64,000 nucleotides of DNA, from assembly GCA_030844895.1 (NCBI GenBank), contig CM061231.1, forward strand, positions 8,951,618 through 9,015,617, in the 5' to 3' direction. Below, piece by piece: positions 22,210 through 34,000 of this stretch. The translations under genes and the position numbers were made by a program. A model generated the notes under the pieces. The model was not told where the DNA came from. It ran no database searches and saw nothing but the letters and a program-made list of their open reading frames with translations. The first letter of the stretch is position 1; each line of letters opens with the position of its first letter. This DNA is from Ambrosia x helenae. Lineage: Eukaryota; Streptophyta; Magnoliopsida; Asterales; Asteraceae.

Positions 22210-24855
22210 TGTCACACCCTCAAATTCCACGTGCGGAGTTTTACCGCGAGGCGCGTGACACACCAGGATCCAAGTCAACGGTCACAATAAACAACACTAT
22301 ATGATACGTAAAAACTGACATAAGTAAACCATTAAGTTTTCCATAAATGATCCAACGCTGCGGAAGCGCAAAACTTTGTTACAACATGAAATCAAAAGTA
22401 CGAAAGTCTAAAAATACTAAATGAGATGCACATGAATCCTAGACGCCGTGAGACTCCGTGCGCCTAACGACAGCTGCTACCTTAGCAACCTGAGACAAAC
22501 ATGCTAAAAAACGTCAGCAAATAATGCCGGTGAGTTCACAGGTTTTTAAGTAAAACGTTTCACGAACTTTTAAAAGACCATCATGATACTACCGACCGAT
22601 GAAAACACTCGTTAAATGTTTGAACTTCATAACGAACCTCCCAAACGAACTATCGCCCACCGAAGATAACGAACTACCATCCCATGGTCAACGAACTGCT
22701 TTACCATAGCTAACGAACTACCATCCCATGGCCAACGAACTACTATAACATAGCTAACGAACTACCACATAGAGGCTAACGAACTACCGCACCACGGCTA
22801 ACGAACTGCCACCACATAGGCCATATAATACGGAACATAAATGAATACCTTGAACCCAAATGAACATTCCCAAAACGTAGTGAATACATGAGTACCCAAA
22901 AACATAGTTGTCACGCCTTTTAGGAAAAACACATTTGACACACGTTTAAAGAACACAGCATGTTTTCTCCCCCGAAATTGTAAAACCAGTAAAAGAGTGG
23001 GGCCGTGAAACTCACCTTATAGTGCGTCTTCCGATAACTAGAATTCCAACACGTGTATGATAATCCCAACTAATGACAACCTATCAATGAGTTTACATAA
23101 GTGTGATGACTACCAACCCGAAGGCTAACAAGTCCCCGATTGTCCAGATCTTAACCAAGTATGTTTTAAAACGTGTTTAAATGTTTAACCGACACACTAG
23201 ACCGACCCGACATCCCGTTGGTGACCCATTACATCAATTAGTCATGCACATAAGTTTAACACATAAGTTTCAAGCATAAAACACTTAGTTCGTATCAAAA
23301 ATCTCATTTTTGTTATCGTAGGGCCGAACGTGGCTTTGAGTGGTCGAAGGTGGCTTTAAACTTCCACCTTCGCCCCCTTTTTCCACCTTCGCCCCTTTTT
23401 GTGGTTCATTCGCCCCTTGGTTTCCAGGTTCGACCCCTGGGAGTCCACCTTCGACCGTTCGGCTGGTCGAAGGTATTCCAGGTTCGCCCCTGCTGTTAGA
23501 TTTTCCCAAAAACGCGTCGAAAACATCCGAAAACATCACGAAACATCATGAGTTACAGCAGTCAAGCATCATTAGCATATTCCTACGAAACCCTACCGAT
23601 TTTACCCCAAAATCTATCCGTTTTTACAAGTTTCCTAAAATAGTAAATTATGGAGGTGTCACATCATCATGCATGAGATTATTACTCAATTAGGAAACTT
23701 TCTGAAACTAATCAACAATCAGCTCAATATACTCAAATCGTCATGAACAAGAAACCCCTATCATAACTCTATCATTTCCATCCAAAAACAAGCCCTAAAT
23801 CTAACAAAGATTCCTTTAATCGACAAAACACCATCAACAATCAATTGTAACATGTTTCAATCAGAACCCATCATTAATAACAGCCCTAGGTTGTTGTCAT
23901 ATCATCTATACAACAAGTAATCATCAAACAAGGCATAATATCACATTAACACATGTTTAGTTTGCTTAAAACTCATTGTTTATGAATAGGTTTTATTTAG
24001 AAAGATATTAGGAAGGTTTTTACCCATAAAACATGTTGATATCAGATCTGGACCCTTGGGGTTTAGATGAAAACAAGTCAAAATTGTTTAAAAGGGATTT
24101 GGAATGAAGAACACACCTTAGATTTTCACTTGTAATGATTTAGAGAGTTAGGTTATGAAAAACAAGCTCAAAAACTCCTTCCCCAATGATAATAGCTGAT
24201 AGAGAGTGTTTGGAGGCGTTTAGGGTTTGTGAAATGGTGAAAAATGGCTAAGGATGGTATTTATACCCAGTCCAGGTTCGCCCCTTTTATGTGGTCGAAT
24301 GTGGAACTTTTCCACATTCGCCCATTTGTAATGGTCGAATGTGGAACTTTTCCACATTCGCCCACTTTGTTTCTACGTTCGCCCATTTTTCAAGTTCCAT
24401 TTCCACGTTCGCCCACTATTTCCACATTCAGGTCATCAGCACTTTTTAACACATGTTAACAGCACTTTTTAACACATGTTAACCTTTTTCCAGTTTGTCG
24501 TGTTTAACGCATTCTAACACATCTTAACACATAAGCATGCATCCATAGTCTATACTTAGCATGTTTAGGCACGTATAATCATTTGTACATCGTTTAAGCA
24601 AGTATAAGTATACAATCCACTACACGACCCATAATCTACACATATACTTAATTAATTTATGTAATGTCACCAACAACGGAACCCGGTACTAGTGTATTCC
24701 CCAAAATGACTCCCAATGATCCTCCAGATCATTGAACCCTGGACAATCCTAATCTGACCCGACTCAACTAACCCAGTTAAGTTTGTTTATAAACGTTTCT
24801 CGCTAAGGTAGACTTATGTGTTCATAAAGTGTTGACTCAAACATGTCGGGTGTCA
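22210..24855 (-). repeat. Gypsy-family long LTR, copy C, last two bases missing
   Basis: Matches copies A and B up to GGGTGTCA; the final CA of the usual GGGTGTCACA end is absent. A single A then joins it to the first base of Cassandra. No target duplication is present at this junction. Confidence 0.87.
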
Positions 24856-24856
24856 A

Positions 24857-25126
24857 TGTGACACCCCAGGAAAATCCCACATCGGCCGTGGCCAGGAGAG
24901 ATCCTTGGTTCATAAGTAATGTCTTGCCTCTTAAATCACCAACGCGTTTTGGGGCTTAATGTTAGTGGATGAGAGGAGAACTCCACAGTTAAGCGTGCTC
25001 AGGTGGGAGAAATTTCAGGATGGGTGACCTCCTGGGAAGTCTCCACTTGGGCAACCAAAAACAAATCCGTGAGCTCTGGATGGGCAAAGCGGACAATATT
25101 GGTGATGAGAGGGGCGGGGTGTTACA
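24857..25126 (+). repeat. Cassandra left LTR with 5S-like Pol III promoter
   Basis: The box A-like AGTTAAGCGTGCT is at 24987-24999 and the box C-like GGATGGGTGACCTCC starts at 25018, spaced as in a 5S rRNA gene. It begins TGTGACACCCC and ends GGGGTGTTACA. Confidence 0.88.
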
Positions 25127-25210
25127 GATGGTATCAGAGCCACTCCTGTGCCGTTCGGGATGGTGGGTGCATACCTCATCAGGGACGATGAGACTCTAAC
25201 ATGGGGTGAA

Positions 25211-25480
25211 TGTGACACCCCAGGAAAATCCCACATCGGCCGTGGCCAGGAGAGATCCTTGGTTCATAAGTAATGTCTTGCCTCTTAAATCACCAACGCG
25301 TTTTGGGGCTTAATGTTAGTGGATGAGAGGAGAACTCCACAGTTAAGCGTGCTCAGGTGGGAGAAATTTCAGGATGGGTGACCTCCTGGGAAGTCTCCAC
25401 TTGGGAAACCAAAAACAAATCCGTGAGCTCTGGATGGGCAAAGCGGACAATATTGGTGATGAGAGGGGCGGGGTGTTACA
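25211..25480 (+). repeat. Cassandra right LTR with 5S-like Pol III promoter
   Basis: Same 270-bp unit: box A-like at 25341-25353, box C-like starting at 25372. It is followed by TAATG, the right target duplication of the composite. Confidence 0.88.
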
Positions 25481-25507
25481 TAATGGTCTAGTTAACTAAC
25501 ACAAATA

Positions 25508-25931
25508 AAGGCACGGATCACCCTTAATAAAACTTAAGATTCTTAACTTATTTTTTTTCTTTTATCAATTGATTCAACGAATACATTACTTTGAAGCTTT
25601 CATTATTTAATTGAAGATAAATTTAGAACTTCATATAATCTGTACAATCATAAAACCAAATTAAATATACTGAGCACAATAACATTACATTGACTAAAAA
25701 TATTTTGAAATTAACGGAATGTTACATTAAATCCGTAAAAGTTCAATTACAATCAAGTAATGATCTCATCAATTTCATCATTTACGAACAACCTAGTTAT
25801 AGTTTACAGATTGGAAATGTATAGACTTCCTGAAAATGAAGAAATAGATTTATCAATACATAACAAATGTGTTATTTATAAATACGAAAACCAACGAGCA
25901 ACTTATGTATTGATCTATAAATAATGTATTA
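25508..25931. other. Intergenic AT-rich DNA
   Basis: No gene, repeat end or known motif seen here. Confidence 0.5.
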
Positions 25932-26331
25932 CTAGCTTATACCCTGGGAGCGTCCCGGGTTGAGAAATCTAAGTAAAGTGAATAAAATTAGAAGTATCTA
26001 AACTATAAAAATGGCATCTATGTATCAACTTACATTAGATTCTTGAAAAAAAATACCAAAAGATCAATTTCACCTTACAACATCAACACCTAAAACAGAA
26101 TATTAAGATCCCAAGCACTTCAAGGGGACATAGATTGTTTAGCACCAATACATTCAGTCAAAGGTCTTTAACTGCATACAATAAGATTTGAGCTATTTCA
26201 GAATATGGTAGAAAAAGAAAACATAGCAATTACCTGTTGGAGAGCGTCCCGTGTTGAAATATCTAATATGGCATAATAAAATATCTAATATGACAACATA
26301 ATTAATGACTTGCCAATATATGATTAATGAA

Positions 26332-26377
<46 letters not shown>

Positions 26378-26827
26378 TTAAACAAATCTCTGTCATAAGT
26401 TATCATATTCTAATATAAAAAAAGGTAATTGGGTCGGATATCACCTAATCCCAGGCCCGACCCAAACCCACATTTTTTTAAACTAATTCCAAACCTGACA
26501 GAATACATGTCAGGTTACAAAAAATAGTCATTTTTTCTCCGTTTTTTATATAGCACTATGGTACTCGTTGGAAAGATAATAAAACGCCCGTTAATTTGTT
26601 GTAATTTTTTTCTTTAAAAAATCTCATGTATAAAAGATATTAACGTTTAAAAGTTATGGGAGGAAACATTAGAGATAAAAATCTAATTTTGTTTTTAAAT
26701 TTTAAATTATTATTTTCCTAAAATAAAGACCTTGCCACATGAGATGACACATGACACACTCAATAAAGAGAATACCCTCTTTGAATGCCATGTCATTAGA
26801 ATGGCTTTGGTTTATTATATGTATAGA
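25932..26827 (-). mobile_element. Helitron, non-autonomous, about 0.9 kb
   Basis: On the minus strand it begins TCTATACATATAATAAACC, a typical plant Helitron 5' start, and ends with a GC-rich hairpin (CCCGGGACGCTCCCAGGG) followed by CTAG. It lies between A (25931) and T (26828), matching Helitron insertion between A and T with no target duplication. No helicase is encoded. A second, internal copy of the 3' hairpin region lies at about 26233-26262. Confidence 0.75.
26331..26377. repeat. (ATT)n microsatellite
   Basis: About fifteen ATT units inside the first Helitron. Confidence 0.95.
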
Positions 26828-26979
26828 TTAATAAAATATTAGGATGTAATATACCATGACAAAACCTATACTTTGCAAATTCAACAATTTCACAACATTT
26901 TTTTGCCCTTGTCATTTCTCTGATACTCTAAGATCGTGTTAACATAGCCGTCCTGTAATGTAATGTAATATAAACTTAA

Positions 26980-28606
26980 CTAAGTGATTATCCCAGGAGT
27001 GTCCCGAGGTTGAAAAATCTAATATGACTTAATAAAAATGATAATAGTAGAAAACATACCAATTGTAAACTCAGTCATACGGATAAATAAATATATAAAA
27101 GGAAAGAAAGTGAGACCTCTAGACGTTTTGCCATATAATTTGCATTCAGGATAGCTACCTTTGATGCATTCGTTATTCCTTGGCAATGTATGTGTATGAT
27201 AAACCCAAAGTAACATTCACACATAAACCCCAAATACTTTAGCCTTAAAGGTACAACATTTAAGTCCAAATATGTGTGATGTTTTAACCGCATTTAACCC
27301 AAAAAAAAATTGACCCAAAATAGTGCAGAATTCTGACCCATAAAAACAGCATAACTAAGAGCAAAAACAGCACATAATTAGCAGCAAAAAGAACACGTCT
27401 AACAACTAAAAGTAAAGCATAAAACCGTAACAAACAAAAATTACAAACCGTAAGAGAACAACAACAAAAATAGCAGCAAAACAACATAAAAACAGCTGCA
27501 AAACATAAAAAACAACATATAAATAACAATAAAACAGCAGCAAAACAACATAAAAAATAGCATAAAAACATCAAAAACAACATAACTAACATCAAAAACA
27601 ACAAAACAGCATAAAAAATCACACAAAAAACAGCAAAAAAACATCAAACAACATAACTAAAAGTAAAAACAGCCCGAGATCACCAAAAACTCAAGCCACG
27701 CGGCAACAATAACCGCGCACCCCTTTGCCAAATTTGTTAGTTATAATGGTATATTGGTAATTTTAAGATAAAAACTAAGGGTATTTTGTAATTTTACATA
27801 CACACTATGTCTCTTCCGTCCCTCTTCATCACCACCATCAACATCCACCATTGTGACCACCGTCGGCGACCACAACCCTCACCGCCTTACCATGGGCCAG
27901 CCACCGCAACCATTTGAGTCTTCAGAACCAGAACACTAAATCGGAGCACAAAACCTAAACCACCAGCGCCGCCATCAACACTACATCAGAGCTGAAAACC
28001 TAAATTACCACCATCATCATCGTGGTTCGTGACGAAACCGTAGCCACCTGATACCCCTTTTTCAAATATGAGTAAAACCGTACCTATTACAGATCTTGAC
28101 GAAACCTAGCTGATAGGCAGAGAATACGATTGGCTTATAGAGAGAGAAAGTGATAGGGACGGGGTAACAAAATTGTATTTTTCGGCCATAATCAGTAAAC
28201 ATTCAAGTCTGCATCTAAGCTAACCCAGAATGACAACCCAATTGGAAAACACCAAATCCTTATGGAGAACTTAAAGAAAAAACCCATAGAATTGGGACTT
28301 ATGTCACCAAATATGAAAGCCATCACCATGGCTATTCAAACTTATGTGATTTCAAAAAATCGCTGGTAAGGGCAATAGTAATAACATTGGTGAACTAAGA
28401 CGGAGAGAATTAGGGTTGAAGAAACGAAAATAAAAAAGATTTTTAGGGTTTGGGGTGAGAAGATGAGGATTATATATGATGATAGGTAGGTTTTATGTGA
28501 TTTAATACAAACCAAAAACTTAAAAAAAAAATACTTGCACCACATGATGCCACGTGACACATTCAAAGGGGTGGGGCCACCAATGAATGTTATGTCATCA
28601 AAGTCT

Positions 28607-28616
<10 letters not shown>
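26980..28616 (-). mobile_element. Older Helitron of the same family, about 1.6 kb
   Basis: Its left end (CTAAGTGATTATCCCAGGAG, then TGTCCC and TTGAAAAATCT) aligns with the 3' end of the preceding Helitron. Its right end (CCACRTGA and TGTCATCAAAGTCTTATTTT blocks) aligns with that element's 5' end but decays into an AT repeat. The interior has an A-rich AAACAGCAT-type stretch (27300-27670) and a C-rich ACCACC-rich stretch (27800-28060) that could be a captured fragment. No identifiable protein. Confidence 0.6.

Positions 28617-28642
<26 letters not shown>
28611..28642. repeat. (AT)n microsatellite
   Basis: Alternating AT at the 5' end of the older Helitron. Confidence 0.95.
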
Positions 28643-28645
<3 letters not shown>

Positions 28646-28899
28646 CAGATTAAGAGCTAATATATAATAGATTGTTTATGTGATTATTTATTATATATAA
28701 CATTTAAGGAAATGGTTTTCACTGTAGCAAAGTCGCTTTCTCGCTACAATGTTTTTCTTCTTTTTTGTTTTTTTTTATTCTTTCGCGCTATTGGTCATTT
28801 CAATATTATTGGTCATAAAGTTTGACTGCAAAGCATTGTTTCTTGTCTTTATGTATAGGGTGATGTTATTTAGACATCCCAAAAAACCCTAGACATCCC

Positions 28900-29200
28900 C
28901 TAGGACGGGTCGTTGAGGCTACAATGGGCCGTGGAGGCCAAATTAATAAAAAACGACGGGTCGTGGGGGCCTCCACAACCCGTCCTTATACAAAAAAGTG
29001 AAAAACGACAGGCCGTGGATGCCCCCACGACCCGTCCTAATACGAGGTACGAGGTGTCAGTCTGAACTCCCTGCAAAAGCAGGCTTCAGACTGAAAAGGT
29101 CTGAAAAGGTGATTTCCCACAGCCGTGGAGGCCCGTGAAAAGATGGTAGGTTTGGGCATTTAAACCCTCGACGGCCCATCGAGGCCTCAACGGCCGTCGT
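28900..29200. repeat. Cluster of GC-rich imperfect hairpins
   Basis: Inverted-repeat hairpins at about 28956-28983, 29006-29036, 29058-29093 and 29169-29199, with recurring GGGTCGTGG and GGCCTCCACG words. No gene. The element type is unknown. Confidence 0.6.
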
Positions 29201-29274
29201 TTTTTAGCATTTAACCCCTACGGAAGCAGCTTCTTCCTCATTTCAAAAAAAAATCAAACATCACCACCACTATT

Positions 29275-29670
29275 GTGACAACCGGTAAAATTCAGATATT
29301 GCTTGGAAAACATAAGGTATTACATAAGAGATGTATTGATTGAGTATGAAATATTAGTGGGACTATTGGTAGTCATTATGAGCGGTTTTAAACCTCCTAA
29401 GTTTAATAGTTTGTGATTTAGAGATAGAGCGCGAAACTAAGACTCGATACAATAGGAAACTCTAAGATAACAAACTTGGTTAGAAACGAATGATTAGATT
29501 GTGAAAGAGGATACGAGTGACCAAGGGAGTAACAACCGAATTATTAATATATAGGGGATTTTATAAGTTGAGAGGAGGGTGTATTATGTTATAGATTTAA
29601 AAAAAATATATATAATACCCACCCCCCCTACGGTCGCCGTCCCCCTCCCCCCATCACATAATTAGTGTGA

Positions 29671-29706
<36 letters not shown>

Positions 29707-29808
29707 TAATTCCATTATATAATCCCAACTCTCCCCCATATCCCTATACACCCTACACACACAACTCTTCATTTTTCCTCTTCCTTTTCCCTCTCTAGAA
29801 CCGAAACC

Positions 29809-29862
<54 letters not shown>

Positions 29863-30090
29863 TATGTTTTGATGATTCTTTGAACAATCAAGAATGAATC
29901 AATAAGTTCTTATGTGTTTTTATCAAAATCCTCCAAGAATCCAAGAGTTTAGAGCAAGAAAACCTTATTTCCAAGAGCTTTAAAGGTTAGTTTCTTGAAC
30001 AAAAATGTTGATTTAAAAAGTTTCTATTGCTCTCTGTTTTGAACCAAGATTCACCGAACATTCAAAGATTTTGAAGTAAAAATTGATAAA
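29275..30090 (+). repeat. LTR-like fragment with microsatellites, origin unsure
   Basis: It starts TGTGACAACCGGTAAAATT, which resembles plant gypsy LTR starts. It contains (TTA)n at 29673-29702, (CT)n near 29812-29828 and (TA)n at 29827-29860. No matching second LTR is seen. The right side runs straight into copia RT sequence near 30090. Confidence 0.4.
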
Positions 30091-30097
30091 ACAAAGA

Positions 30098-30730
30098 GAG
30101 GGCATAGATTTTGATGAAACATTTTCACATGTGGTGAAAATGGTTACCATTAGAGTTGTTGTCTCTATGGCTGTTCAAAATAACTGGCCTTTATTCTAGT
30201 TGGATGTGAACAATGCCTTTCTGTATGGAGATCTTATAGAAGATGTCTATATGATGTTACCTGAAGGGTATTTTTCAAAATCTGACACTAGGGTTTGCAA
30301 GTTAAAAAGATCATTATATGGTCTTAAACAAGCACCTAGAATGTGGAATGAGAAATTGGTCAGTGTATTATTTGAAAATGGCTTTGTACAAAGTGTGTGT
30401 GATTATTCTATGTTCATAAAAAATAATGATGATACTGTGATTGTGTTACTTGTTTATGTTGATGATATCATAGTCACTGGAAACAGTTTAGAAGGAATTA
30501 AGCTTGTTAAACAATTTTTACAATCCAAGTTTCAAATAAAAGACTTAGGGTCTTTAAAATATTTTCTAGGAATTGAAGTAGTTAATACAAAAGATGAGTT
30601 AGTTTTGACCCAAAGAAAATATTGTATGGAGCTTTTGGCTGAGTATGGCATGACTGGATGCAAGCCAGCCAATAGCCCTCTTGAGTCAAATTATTTAATG
30701 ACATCTTTGTGTGTTAAAGAGAGTGAGAAT
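30098..30730 (+). pseudogene. Copia reverse transcriptase fragment, outer element, first half
   Basis: Conserved RT order: [58 protein letters not shown]. An in-frame TAG at 30197-30199 replaces the codon before LDVNNAF, where the family usually has glutamine. The catalytic YVDD box is present. Reading is cut at 30730 by the inner element's LTR. Confidence 0.85.
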
Positions 30731-30975
30731 TGTTAGGATCGTAGAACACACACACATGAACACAAGTATTTACGTGGTTCGGTCTAAACTGACCTACGTC
30801 CACGGGGCAACTGGGGTATTGTTTTATTGAGTGATACAAAAAGCTACAAGTACAAGAGAGTATTTATAGGCCTAAATTAGGGTTAAAACCCTATGCTAAT
30901 CTTGCTCAACAAGTTAATCATACTGGGCTTCAAACGACTGGGCCTATAAGTGGGCTGAAGGCAACATCTCCAACA
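30731..30975 (-). repeat. 3' LTR of the inner copia element (245 bp)
   Basis: Left copy; TGTTAGGATC to CTCCAACA on the plus strand. The adjacent minus-strand purine tract AAGTGGGAGAT occupies about 30976-30986. Confidence 0.92.
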
Positions 30976-31088
30976 ATCTCCCACTTGGTGTCTTCGGACC
31001 ACGAACTGCACCATCTCTTCTGTACTTCTGTAGATAAGATCTCCCCTTGATCTTTAATGCACCTCCAGTTACCCCGATCTCCTCATCA

Positions 31089-34000
31089 TTATTCCTGGAG
31101 ACCAGCTGAAGCTCCACACAGCTTCAGCTTATCCAACGTTACACATTTAGTGAACATGTCTGCTAGATTCTTAGCACCTGAGATATTCTTCAAGTTGATT
31201 GTGCCATCAGCAACCAATCCTCTCACGAAGTGATACCTTATCCCGATGTGCTTCGTTTTCTTGTGATACACAGGATTCTTAGCAAGTTTCACTGCACTTT
31301 CATTATCACAATGTAGCAAGTACTCAGTTTGCTTCTTCCCTAACTCTTCCAGAAAAGCTTTCAACCATACTAGTTCCTTACTGGCCTCAGCTATAGCCAT
31401 GTATTCTGCCTCTGTTGTGGACAAAGCCACGCTTTTCTGAAGTCTGGACATCCAACTGACTGCAGTTCCTCCCACTGTGAAAACGAAACCTGTGGTGCTT
31501 TTAAATGTATCTTTGCAGCCACCCAAGTCAGCATCTGTATAACCTCTGAGAACTGAATCCTTCCCTTTGAAACATAACCCCATCTTTGACGTTCCCTTCA
31601 AATAACGAAGCACCCATTTGACTGCTTCCCAATGTTCTCTTCCCGGATTTGACATAAACCGACTGACAACTCCGACTGCGTGTGCTATGTCAGGTCTTGT
31701 ACACACCATAGCATACATCAAACTACCTACTGCAGATGCATACGGAACTCTAGCCATATCAGCTTTTTCTTCTTCAGTTCTGGGACACTGATCTTTGGTA
31801 AGCTTGAGGTGACTCCCCAAGGGCGTGTTTCTAGGCTTGGTCTTCTCACTGTTAATACCGAATTTCTCTAACACTTTCCCGATGTACTTTTCCTGGGACA
31901 GTGTCAAAGATCCATCTTTCTTGCTCCTGGTGATACTCATCCCGAGTATCTGTTTAGCTGCACCCAAATCCTTCATCTCGAATTCTTTGGACATTTGCTT
32001 CTTCAACTTGCTTATCTCATTCATATCTGATCCTGCAATCAACATATCATCTACATACAGAAGTAGAATGATATACGAACTCTTGAACTTCTTTAGATAA
32101 CAACAGTGATCGGCTTCACATCTCTTGTAACCGGTCTTCACCATGAAATTATCAAACTTCAAGTACCACTGCCTTGGCGCTTATTTCAGACCATATAAAC
32201 TCTTCTTCAACTTGCACACCCAATTTTCTTTTCCAATAACCTGGAATCCCTCAGGTTGTGCCATGTAAATGTCTTCATCAAGGTCACCATGTAGAAATGT
32301 TGTTTTCACATCTAGCTGCTCTAGATGCAAATTCTCTGCTGCTACAATACTCAGAACTAACCTGATGGTGGTCATCTTCACCACTGGAGAGAAGATCTCA
32401 TCATAATCAACTCCCTTCTTCTGCTGAAATCCCTTGACCACTAAACGGGCTTTATACCGTTTAGAACCATCATGTTCATCTTTGACCCTGAAAACCCATT
32501 TATTCTGAAGAGCTTTCTTGTCTTGCGGAAGCTTTACAAGAACCCAAGTCTTGTTCTTGTCTAGTGAACTCATTTCTTCTTTCATTGCTCGCTCCCACTG
32601 GAACGAGTCCTTCATCTTGACTGCTTCAGAGTAGCTCTCTGGTTCACCATTTTCTGTCAAGAGAATATAATTAACTGAGGGGCTGGTACGACTGGGACTG
32701 TACCTGTCCGGCGCTTTAGAAACTCTGGTGGATCTCCTGACCGAAGTATCAGTTTGGTCAGGTTGCTGTGGAGACTGTTCGTCTTCAGACTTTGAACTCC
32801 CACTGTCAGAAACTCCCACTGACTCTTCATTCTCACCATCTTCAGTCTCAGGTTCTGTGTCATCTTCAGATTCTGTTACGGGTCCTGTGACAGATTCTTT
32901 CTTCTGATTCTCAACACTAAACTCAACTGTTTCTTTCTGAACCTTTGACTTATCCAAGTTTTCGTCTTTGTACAATTCTTCTTCATTGAACTCAGCATGC
33001 TTGCTTCTGACTACCTTTCTGCTTTCAAAATCCCAAAGCCTGTAGCCCATTTGATCACCCCCATATCCAATGAAGATATACTTCTTTGCTTTAGCATCCA
33101 GCTTGTCACCTTCTGGGTTGATATCGTAAGTAATGCACCCGAAGATTCTCAGGTGATCATACTCAACTGCTTTGCCCTTCCATTCTTCTTAAGGAAGCTT
33201 GAATCCCAACGGTACTGAGGGTCCACGGTTGATAAGATGCACTGCTGTGTTAACCGCATCAGCCCAGAACATCTTTGGGAGCCCTGCATTCAATCTCATG
33301 CTCCTGGCTCTTTCACATAATGTTCTGTTCATCCTCTCTGCAACTCCATTCTGTTGCGGAGTTCCTGGAACTGTATTTATCATCTTGATCCCTCTATCAG
33401 CACAATAATCTGTAAACTCCTTGCTGATATATTCACCACCGTTATCCGACTTCAAGCATTTCACCTTCAAATCAGTTTCAAGTTCAACAGCAGATTTCCA
33501 TTTCTTAAAAGTATCGAATACTTCAGATTTATGTTTAAGAAAGTAAACCCATACCTTGCGTGTTGAATCATCTATGAAGGTCACAAAGTAGCGAGAACCT
33601 CCAAGTGAAGCTACTGATGTCGGTCCGTATACATCTGAGTGAATAAGCTCCAATTTCTGAGCTTTCGGTGCTCTCCCAATCTTCACAAAAGTCACCTTCT
33701 TTTTCTTGCCTAGGATGCACGGTTCACAAAATCCTGACTCGACCTTCTTCAACTCTGGAAGTTTTCCCCTAGCAACAAGCATCTTCATCCCCTTTTCACT
33801 CATGTGCCCGAGTCTTTGATGCCATAACTTTGTCTGACTCTGGTCACTCGATACTGCGTTCACTGCATCAGCTGATGCTTCAACCATGTACAAACTACCT
33901 CTCTTCTTGCCTCTAGCAACTACCATACTGCCCTTAACAACTCTCCATTGTCCACTACCAAAGTGAACATCATATCCCTGATCATCAAGCTGACCGATGG

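Larger units (their letters stand above)
13230..25480 (-). mobile_element. Composite insertion: triple-LTR gypsy tandem plus Cassandra TRIM, one shared target duplication
   Basis: The block is flanked by TAATG on both sides (13225-13229 and 25481-25485). Its outer ends are TGTCACACCC and GGGTGTTACA. Inside are LTR-internal-LTR-internal-LTR of one non-autonomous gypsy family, period exactly 4490 bases, followed by a complete Cassandra. The empty site can be read from the other arm of the Mutator-like element, which confirms that TAATG was single before insertion. Confidence 0.85.
24857..25480 (+). mobile_element. Cassandra TRIM retrotransposon (624 bp), complete
   Basis: Two 270-bp LTRs (24857-25126 and 25211-25480) flank an 84-base interior with a tRNA-Met primer site (25129-25140) and a purine-rich tract before the second LTR. 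The LTRs hold 5S-rRNA-like promoter parts, which is diagnostic of Cassandra. They differ at one base (TTGGGCAAC versus TTGGGAAAC), so the insertion is young. It encodes no protein and depends on other elements to move. Confidence 0.9.
12175..25498. mobile_element. Mutator-like element with long terminal inverted repeats, split by a 12.25 kb insertion
   Basis: The left arm (12175 to about 12410) and right arm (about 12960-13229, resuming at 25486-25498 after the inserted block) are inverted copies at roughly 80% identity. Removing the insertion and one TAATG leaves about 1.07 kb. The flanks carry 9-bp near-duplications, ATACAAATA (12166-12174) and ACACAAATA (25499-25507), 8 of 9 matching; nine is the usual Mutator size. 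No transposase is visible, so it is non-autonomous. Confidence 0.78.

Noticed and set aside
24987..25395. Possible 5S rRNA genes
   Set aside because: Only the promoter-like core of 5S is present and it is within two identical 270-bp LTRs with a primer site between them, so it is Cassandra.
27284..27647. Minus-strand frames of C/F/L/V-rich protein (112 and 68 codons), looking like membrane proteins
   Set aside because: They come from an A-rich AAACAGCAT low-complexity tract in a Helitron; the hydrophobicity is a composition effect.
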